From positions 1 through 11,079 of the forward strand of contig JAIRNN010000112.1 of NCBI GenBank assembly GCA_031257995.1: a stretch of DNA of 11,079 nucleotides, in the 5' to 3' direction. This stretch comes from Spirochaetaceae bacterium (GTDB lineage Bacteria; Spirochaetota; Spirochaetia; Treponematales; Breznakiellaceae). Position 1 is the first letter of the stretch; every line of letters starts with the position of its first letter. The notes under the pieces are model-generated. The model was given only the letters and a program-made list of their open reading frames with translations. It was not told the DNA's origin and did no database searches. Shown in pieces: positions 7,225-11,079 of this stretch. The translations under genes were made by a program, and so were the position numbers.

Positions 7225-7629
7225 CGGCGGGGAGTCTCCTTCGCCCAAAACGATGAAGCATTCCCAAAAGACACCAAGTTCTTTTTCGTTTAGCGAAAGG
7301 AATTAACCACGAAGAAGAATGTACCTTGCCGTTTTGTTTATCGGCTGGTTTGCGGAATAGACGGGGGTTTTGGTAGCCGAGAATCATAACACATTACTTT
7401 CAATAATGTATATTCTGTCTACTATGAAATTTTGGAATGGCATCAGGTGGCTTTTCGGCGCACGTTCACTGCCCCAATGGAATAAACCACAAAAATAGAT
7501 AAACCGTACCAGAGAAATGAAAGTTACGCTGTTCCGTTCGTATTGGTTCGTGTGGTTTGTAGTCATTAAAAATTTCTATATGTTTATTCTGCGTGTGCTT
7601 GACAAAACGTTGTGGATATGCGAAGATCA

Positions 7630-7640
7630 ATGCAAGGAAT
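7630..7640 (+). promoter_or_regulatory. fliW ribosome-binding site with a CsrA-like GGA motif
   Basis: ATGCAAGGAAT contains the Shine-Dalgarno that supports the TTG start. It matches the first nine positions of the CsrA consensus RUACARGGA except one. A second GGA (GTGGATAT) lies 22 bases upstream at 7614-7616, a spacing at which one CsrA dimer can bridge two sites. The regulatory role is inferred. Confidence 0.35.
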
Positions 7641-7646
7641 ACAATC

Positions 7647-8117
7647 TTGAAAATAGCCACAAAAGCGTATGGGATGATTGATGTCGACGAGCGGCAGCAG
7701 ATAGCGTTTCCCGAAGGTCTCTATGGATTCGAAGCGTTCAAAACCTATGTTCTGCTGGATGCCGAACAGCAGCCCTACTATTATTTGCAATCGGTCGAGG
7801 CTCAGGGGGCGATGTTTATCCTGTTGAAGCCGTTTCTCTTTCGTCCCGATTATGAGATTGATGTCGCCGACGAGGAGCTTGCCGCGATTGGCCTCACCAA
7901 TCCGGGGAAGGCGCTGGTGTTCAGTATCGTGACGGTGCCCGACGACGGTTCGCCGATGACGGCCAATCTTGCCGGTCCGATCGTGATCAACCGCGAGCGG
8001 CGTATCGGCAAGCAGATCGTGCTCACCGATCCGCGCTGGAAGACAAAGCACGACATACTGAAAGAGCTTTCGGAAAATGCGGCGGTTCAGGCCAAAGGCG
8101 GGGTGTCATCATGTTAA
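7647..8117 (+). CDS. fliW: Flagellar assembly factor FliW
   Basis: FliW binds both flagellin and CsrA and relieves CsrA repression of flagellin translation when flagellin is scarce. The proposed product has 156 residues, the usual family length. Recognisable parts are FPEGLYGFEAFKTYVLLDA near the N-terminus, YYYLQSVE, and MTANLAGPIVINRERRIGKQ in the C-terminal half, all hallmarks of FliW. I chose the TTG at 7647 over the ATG at 7593: AAGGAA (7634-7639) lies seven bases before it, and family similarity starts at KIATKAYGMIDVDE. The longer start adds 18 unconserved residues, while the internal ATG at 7674 would cut the first strand. A TTGACA (7599-7604) lies upstream, but its -10 (GAAGAT, 7622-7627) is poor. 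The stop overlaps csrA by 7 bp. Confidence 0.93.
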   Translation: MKIATKAYGMIDVDERQQIAFPEGLYGFEAFKTYVLLDAEQQPYYYLQSVEAQGAMFILLKPFLFRPDYEIDVADEELAAIGLTNPGKALVFSIVTVPDDGSPMTANLAGPIVINRERRIGKQIVLTDPRWKTKHDILKELSENAAVQAKGGVSSC

Positions 8118-8350
8118 TACTATCCCGCAAGGCAAACGAAAAAATTATGATCGGCGACGACATCTCGATTACCGTCATCGAAATCCGGGGCGACCAGATC
8201 CGTATCGGCGTGGATGCGCCTAAGCACGTGAAGGTCTACCGGCAGGAAGTGTTTGATTTGATCAAGGCGGAGAACCAAGCCGCCGTTGCCGCGCAGACGG
8301 CCAACCTGCCCGCGCTGGGGATAGAGGCGGTGCGGGAAAAGGTGCTGTAG
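8111..8350 (+). CDS. csrA: Carbon storage/translational regulator CsrA
   Basis: Small homodimeric RNA-binding protein that blocks ribosome access at GGA-containing sites. In flagellated bacteria that carry FliW it chiefly represses flagellin mRNA. It starts MLILSRKANEKIMIGDDI and has the core GVDAPKHVKVYRQEVFDLI. L4 and R44, which are used for RNA contact in the family, are both present. Its 79 residues include a helical Ala/Glu-rich tail longer than that of E. coli CsrA, the part that contacts FliW in other bacteria. The ATG overlaps the fliW stop (ATGTTAA), with a GGCGGGG ribosome-binding site inside fliW, so the pair is translationally coupled. Confidence 0.97.
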   Translation: MLILSRKANEKIMIGDDISITVIEIRGDQIRIGVDAPKHVKVYRQEVFDLIKAENQAAVAAQTANLPALGIEAVREKVL

Positions 8351-8357
8351 GATGCCG

Positions 8358-8374
8358 GGTGTCCATTGGACACC
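8358..8374 (+). other. Hairpin after csrA
   Basis: GGTGTCCA-T-TGGACACC (in practice a 6-bp stem with a 5-nt loop) begins eight bases after the csrA stop. It is followed by TTCGGGG rather than a T tract. It could be a weak terminator or an mRNA 3'-end stabiliser. Confidence 0.4.
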
Positions 8375-8422
8375 TTCGGGGATGGGGTCTTAGGGGCGAA
8401 TCCCGGGACTCTGCGTCCTTGG

Positions 8423-8488
8423 AGAGGGGGTAGCGTAGGAATTGTGTAAGGCCGTAGGGCCGGAGCAAGTCTGGAGCGAGGGGGAGAC
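8423..8488 (-). repeat. Diverged inverted copy of the 6371-6452 hairpin element
   Basis: On the minus strand it begins GTCTCCCCCTCGCTCC (8488-8473), identical over 16 bases to 6371-6386. It ends CGCTACCCCCTCT, near-identical to 6439-6452. The interior differs and is shorter, but still contains a small stem (GGCC-GTAG-GGCC). It abuts dispersed repeat copy C. Confidence 0.6.
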
Positions 8489-8490
8489 GG

Positions 8491-8597
8491 GGCCTGTTGT
8501 ATTTATCTGTGGTGGAGCGTTTTTTGGGCCCCACACCGTGTCGCAGAAAATGCCGTAGACGCGCTCAACGTTTCGCGCACGGCATTGGGTGTCCCCC
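8491..8597 (+). repeat. Dispersed ~105-bp repeat, copy C
   Basis: Full-length relative of 113-218. The outer stem is longer here: AATGCCGT (8549-8556) with ACGGCATT (8579-8586), and the inner stem is GCGC (8561-8564) with GCGC (8575-8578). It lies between csrA and efp. The open frame running from here into efp is an accident of the repeat. Confidence 0.75.
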
Positions 8598-8620
8598 CAC
8601 CCTATTCTCTTTTTTGAGAG

Positions 8621-8651
8621 TTGAAATTGAAGTATACACGACGCATATAGA
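8621..8651 (+). promoter_or_regulatory. Possible efp promoter
   Basis: TTGAAA (8621-8626) and a TATA-rich stretch (CATATAGA, 8644-8651) have near-standard spacing and precede the efp start. A small CTCT/GAGAG stem (8607-8620) lies just before. The -10 match is imperfect. Confidence 0.3.
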
Positions 8652-8670
8652 CGCATGTAAAGGAAATACT

Positions 8671-9234
8671 ATGATTAGAGGCGGAGAAATTGTAAAGGGG
8701 ACTTGTCTGTTGCAAAAGGGGCAGCCCTATCTGGTTGTCGAGCGCGAGTTCCACACCCCCGGCAAGGGCACGGCGATTGCCCGTATCAAGATGAAGAGCA
8801 TCAAGGACGGCTCGGTGCTGTCGATGACGATTCCCACGCAACAGGAGGTGGAGGACGCGCAGGTTGACATCCATAAGTGCCAGTTCCAGTATGCCGACCA
8901 GGACAGCTACCACTTCATGGACAACGAGAGCTACGACCAATACGAGGTAAGCATCGCCGACCATGAGGATAAGAAGTTCTACCTGCAAGAGGGCGAAAAC
9001 TACGAGCTTACCATCTGGGAAGGCAACATTATCGACATCAAGATCCCCTACAAGGTGGTGTTCACTGTTGCGGAGAGTGAAAACTATGTGAAAGGCGATA
9101 CCGTTTCCGGCGCGACTAAGCCCATCGTCACCGAGACTGGCCTCACCGTGCGGGTGCCGCTTTTCATCAAACAGGACGAAAAGATTCTCGTCAACACCGA
9201 AACAAATGAATATGTCGAGCGAGTGAACAGTTAG
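8671..9234 (+). CDS. efp: Translation elongation factor EF-P
   Basis: Binds between the ribosomal P and E sites and restores peptide-bond formation at proline runs. It has 187 residues, the family norm, in three beta domains: a KOW-like domain I (1-65), then domains II and III. The tip loop of domain I reads FHTPGKGTA, so K32 is the residue that would carry a post-translational modification. YHFMDNESYDQ and the C-terminal KGDTVSGATKP / VRVPLFIKQDEKILVNT / YVERV stretches are classic EF-P signatures. The start is fixed by AAAGGAAA just upstream and by the conserved MIRGGEIVKG; the frame upstream to 8497 is only repeat sequence. It probably has its own promoter, because about 320 bp of repeats separate it from csrA. 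Confidence 0.97.
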   Translation: MIRGGEIVKGTCLLQKGQPYLVVEREFHTPGKGTAIARIKMKSIKDGSVLSMTIPTQQEVEDAQVDIHKCQFQYADQDSYHFMDNESYDQYEVSIADHEDKKFYLQEGENYELTIWEGNIIDIKIPYKVVFTVAESENYVKGDTVSGATKPIVTETGLTVRVPLFIKQDEKILVNTETNEYVERVNS

Positions 9235-9274
9235 CGTTCGTTTTCGCGTCATCGGGCAATTATGGGGTAATTTT

Positions 9275-9931
9275 ATGAGAAACGTACTTGCCGCCGTTCT
9301 TATGCTCGTTTTGGCGCTTGTTTCCGGGTCGCTGTACGCGTTCAATATTGTTCATCTTTGGTCTATTGGCGATGCCGGTTTTGAGTATATCGTCCCGAAA
9401 AGTGATGGAGCTGCAGAGAATAGCGCGGGGCTTATGTTCAGCGTCCTCAAGTTCAACTGGATGGACACGGATACCGGCATCGGGGCTAGCCTTACTATAA
9501 CCGCTTACCGCCAGTACAACGATGAAATATCGTGGCCTGTCCCGCCGCTTGAGCTTATGTGGAATCCGGTGTCGATAAAAACGCCCGCCGGGTATCTTGA
9601 GTGGGGCATTTATGACCGCACGGCGTGGTTTGCCAACCTTTCCGCGATGAATGAGGGACGGGTTACGAACAGTATCGGTACGCGGTTTATCTTTTCATCC
9701 CACCCTTTCGGCAAAACGCCCGCACCTCACCGGGGAACCTACCATGTCAACCGAGTGCTGTTCTTTGAATACGAGGTTGGCGATCTTGTTTCGTTCGATC
9801 CGACGAACAACAAATTCCGGGTGGGGCTCACCATAGACATCGGCATACTGGCCGCTTCCGTGCTGACTGGGGGCGCTTACGTGGCGGCGTGGCCGTTTAG
9901 CAACACGGAACAGCGGAAGGGCCGATGGTAG
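9275..9931 (+). CDS. Exported protein of unknown function
   Basis: I do not recognise this 218-residue protein. It begins with a clear Sec signal peptide (MRNVLAAVLMLVLALVSGSLYA), with a likely signal peptidase I site after LYA at residue 22 and no lipobox cysteine. The mature part is rich in aromatics and alternating polar/apolar stretches (YLEWGIYDRTAWFANL, RVLFFEYEVGDLVSFD), which could suit a beta-rich periplasmic or outer-membrane protein. A hydrophobic stretch (IDIGILAASVLTGGAYVAAW) near the C-terminus is followed by a short basic tail. GGGG with TTTT spacing precedes the ATG. It lies 40 bp after efp in the same direction and may be co-transcribed. Codon use looks like that of its neighbours. 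Confidence 0.75.
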   Translation: MRNVLAAVLMLVLALVSGSLYAFNIVHLWSIGDAGFEYIVPKSDGAAENSAGLMFSVLKFNWMDTDTGIGASLTITAYRQYNDEISWPVPPLELMWNPVSIKTPAGYLEWGIYDRTAWFANLSAMNEGRVTNSIGTRFIFSSHPFGKTPAPHRGTYHVNRVLFFEYEVGDLVSFDPTNNKFRVGLTIDIGILAASVLTGGAYVAAWPFSNTEQRKGRW

Positions 9932-10202
9932 CGGCTCAGCAATTCCGCAACGTCCCCGGCATTAACCACGGCATCGATCGCGGCCTTAATCACGGGGAAC
10001 CGCAGATTACGCGGATGAGCCGGTTTCACAACCTCATGTTGCGTGTTGGGCAGACCTCTCCTATGGCCATCTTGAGCCGAGACATTTGAGGCGGTCTGTA
10101 ACCTCTTTTTTGGCCGTGATCCAGGGCGGTTATCCGGGTGGAGACGCGGGTTTGGCGGCGTTGTGGGCCGAAAACCGGGTCGTTATCGTCATCCCGGGCG
10201 AC
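9932..10202. other. Gene-free stretch with repeat debris
   Basis: No complete gene. GAACCGCAGATTACGCGGATGA (9999-10020) resembles dispersed 'CGCAGATTACGCGGAT' repeats seen in many genomes (recalled, not checked). A minus-strand frame gives KPAHPRNLRFPVIKAAIDAV and a plus-strand frame at about 10115-10227 gives VIQGGYPGGDAGLAALW; both are too short and have no supported start. Confidence 0.4.
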
Positions 10203-10586
10203 TTAAGGCTGTCCCAACTCAAGATGTAGGCCATCGCCCCCAGTTACCGGCGTGTTGGCCGACTTGTCTATAACCGCCCAGTCCACCTCTTCCACCCACT
10301 CAGGCGGCTCCCCGTCCAAGATCTCCGACTCGTACCGTTTCCCCCCTCCATCAAAGAAAAAAAAAACGTGCCCTCTCCGTCCCACAATTATGTTGAACCG
10401 CAGGGAAAACGTTTGTTTCAGCAGTTGCATTATCAGCGGCAGTTGCAAGCCGTCTTCGGGCTTGATATAAAACGTGAGCCGCGCCCCCTCGAGTTTAAGC
10501 CCGCGCATCTCGAAGGGGTAACGCTTCTTAATCTCGCGGAGGTGGAGACTTCCCGCTGTCAACAAGTTAAGCAAATAGAAATTCAA
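10203..10586 (-). pseudogene. Remnant of a REP-associated Y1 transposase (TnpA-REP/RAYT-like)
   Basis: The 127-residue frame reads KRYPFEMRGLKL, then FYIKPEDG, LPLIMQLLKQTFSLRFN, GRRGHV and KRYESEILDGEPPEW. In that order these resemble the central and C-terminal part of Y1 (HUH) transposases of the TnpA-REP type. The family normally has NHxHFLIKP before this; here the equivalent is ARLTFYIKP, so both catalytic histidines are missing. About 35-40 N-terminal residues also seem lost: the frame opens at a stop inside a hairpin (10590-10609), the TTG at 10586 has no Shine-Dalgarno, and the next in-frame ATG is 26 codons in. A run of ten T (coding strand, 10357-10366) encodes Phe repeats and is a frameshift hot spot. 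Family assignment is from remembered motifs, so it is moderate only. Confidence 0.55.
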
Positions 10587-10684
10587 CCACTACCGGCTAA
10601 AGCCGGTAGATTGATAGTGGCGGCTTAAAGCCGCGAAATGTTACGGCTAAAGCCGCCTGAAATGTCCGTTCGCTGAAAGCGAAC
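10587..10684 (-). repeat. Cluster of four hairpins with a GGCTTTAGCC-type core
   Basis: On the plus strand: CTACCGGCT-AA-AGCCGGTAG (10590-10609), flanked by CCAC/GTGG; GCGGCTT-A-AAGCCGC (10620-10634); CGGCT-AA-AGCCG (10644-10655); GTTCGCT-GAA-AGCGAAC (10668-10684). The second and third are part of two tandem units that share ACATTTC beside the stem (minus strand). It lies just beyond the stop codon of the tnpA fragment, where IS200/IS605 elements carry right-end hairpins. It also touches the truncated end of the RAYT-like remnant, so REP hairpins are an alternative. Confidence 0.65.
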
Positions 10685-10692
10685 TCTAACGA

Positions 10693-10863
10693 TTACGACT
10701 GAAACTCGTCCCCTTCTACCTTGAAATTGTTTTCCCCTTCCCCTTCTTTCTTAAACGGGTTCGCTATATATTCCCGTATCATTTCTTTCGTTACACTCCC
10801 TGCTGTCACACAGAAATATCCTCGCGCCCACAAATGCTGTCCCCAGTATCTTTTCCTTAATTC
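10693..10863 (-). pseudogene. tnpA: C-terminal fragment of an IS200/IS605-family TnpA (Y1 transposase)
   Basis: Fifty-six residues and a stop. ELRKRYWGQHLWARGYF followed by VTKEMIREYIANPF is the C-terminal part of IS200/IS605 TnpA, a single-strand DNA transposase. The tyrosine in REYIANP aligns with the catalytic Tyr. The family's usual glutamine four residues later is a proline here, so even this motif may be damaged. The HUH half is absent: similarity stops at 10863, where a likely IS3-type left end (TGGACC) begins. It is not listed as an open frame because no start survives. Confidence 0.8.
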
Positions 10864-11079
10864 TGGACCTTACCCCAACTGGCAGGCACAAAGACAAGCG
10901 GGAATTATAACAGGTGAGGAGAAGAAGATGGGAAAGCAAGACAAAGCACGGCGGGTGTACACCACGGAATTTAAAGCCGAGGCGGCAGCCCTGGCCGGGG
11001 AACACGGGAAACCGGCGCGTCAAATCGCCATGGATTTGGGCATCAACGAGAACCGGCTGTACCGGTGGATACAGCGGGC
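10864..11079 (+). mobile_element. Left end of an IS3-family insertion sequence (runs off the window)
   Basis: TGGACCTTACCCCAACTGG at 10864 has the 5'-TG start and C-rich look of IS3-group terminal repeats. It begins where tnpA similarity ends and precedes an IS3-type OrfA by about 60 bp. The right end lies outside, so terminal repeats and target duplication cannot be confirmed. Confidence 0.6.
10928..11079 (+). CDS. IS3-family transposase OrfA, N-terminal part (truncated by window end)
   Basis: Fifty residues are visible, starting MGKQDKARRVYTTEFKAEAA and continuing to RLYRWIQR. This is the Tnp_1 helix-turn-helix domain of IS3 OrfA proteins: a basic start, the YTTEFKAEAAAL first helix, and recognition helices in ARQIAMDLGINENRLYRW (30-47). 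It binds the element's terminal repeats; OrfB, with the DDE domain, would follow after a programmed frameshift outside the window. AGGTGAGGAG (10912-10921) is a strong ribosome-binding site six bases before the ATG. The visible part is intact. Confidence 0.88.
   Translation, partial: MGKQDKARRVYTTEFKAEAAALAGEHGKPARQIAMDLGINENRLYRWIQR

Larger units (their letters stand above)
7022..7592. other. AT-rich gene-free island upstream of fliW
   Basis: Clearly richer in A+T than the flanking operons. Short minus-strand open frames here show no recognisable domain and cover each other. It carries a 41/44-bp direct repeat and a strong palindrome (entered separately). No tRNA, CRISPR array or convincing promoter was seen except a TTGACA at 7599-7604, just downstream. 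Confidence 0.5.

Noticed and set aside
7439..7455. Sigma-54 promoter (TGGCAT...GGC)
   Set aside because: The spacing between the GG and GC elements is one base short and the -12 element is poor.
6981..7660. Several short minus-strand frames in the AT-rich island
   Set aside because: They overlap each other in different frames and show no domain or consistent ribosome-binding site.
8497..8670. 58-codon N-terminal extension of EF-P
   Set aside because: It is translation of repeat copy C; EF-P homology and the AAAGGAAA site fix the start at 8671.
10115..10227. Short plus-strand frame VIQGGYPGGDAGLAALW ending at a TAG
   Set aside because: It looks protein-like but has only ~35 codons and no ribosome-binding site, and overlaps the 3' end of the minus-strand remnant.
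10751..11023. 90-codon minus-strand frame across the IS boundary
   Set aside because: Out-of-frame shadow of the tnpA fragment and of OrfA.

Overview
The window looks like chromosomal DNA from a spirochaete, most likely a Treponema-like one. This is inferred from the gene set and protein style: an mreBCD-mrdA-rodA wall-elongation operon, an overlapping fliW-csrA pair and a K-type efp. No ribosomal RNA or other marker settles the taxonomy. The genes are moderately GC-rich, and the gaps between them are unusually full of repeats, hairpins and transposon debris.

Layout: 1-112 is G/C homopolymer sequence that may be an assembly artefact. 113-458 holds a dispersed repeat and two tandem 81/82-bp units, each with a C-run/GTA/G-run hairpin. 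533-6173 is a tightly packed forward operon, mreB-mreC-mreD-mrdA(PBP2)-rodA; every junction from mreC onward overlaps, and a hairpin plus T-rich tail closes it. 6196-7646 is about 1.4 kb with no believable gene. It contains several hairpins, a diverged copy of the dispersed repeat, and an AT-rich island with a direct repeat and a strong palindrome. 7647-8350 is fliW-csrA (start corrected to a TTG). 8351-8670 is repeat-rich again. 8671-9234 is efp, and 9275-9931 is an unrecognised exported protein. From 9932 to the end the sequence is mobile-element debris: a remnant resembling a REP-associated Y1 transposase, a cluster of four hairpins, the C-terminal end of an IS200/IS605-type TnpA, and the left end and OrfA start of an IS3-type element that appears to have inserted into that tnpA.

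How the genes work together: MreB filaments, MreC, MreD, the PBP2 transpeptidase and the RodA glycosyltransferase form the elongasome, which builds the lateral wall. FliW and CsrA form the flagellin-level switch in which FliW sequesters CsrA, a translational repressor. EF-P rescues ribosomes at polyproline stretches. I see no new enzymatic system. The most unusual content is the set of structured noncoding repeats: one ~105-bp family appears three times and keeps an inner stem through an apparent compensatory change, and a second hairpin element appears twice in opposite orientations.
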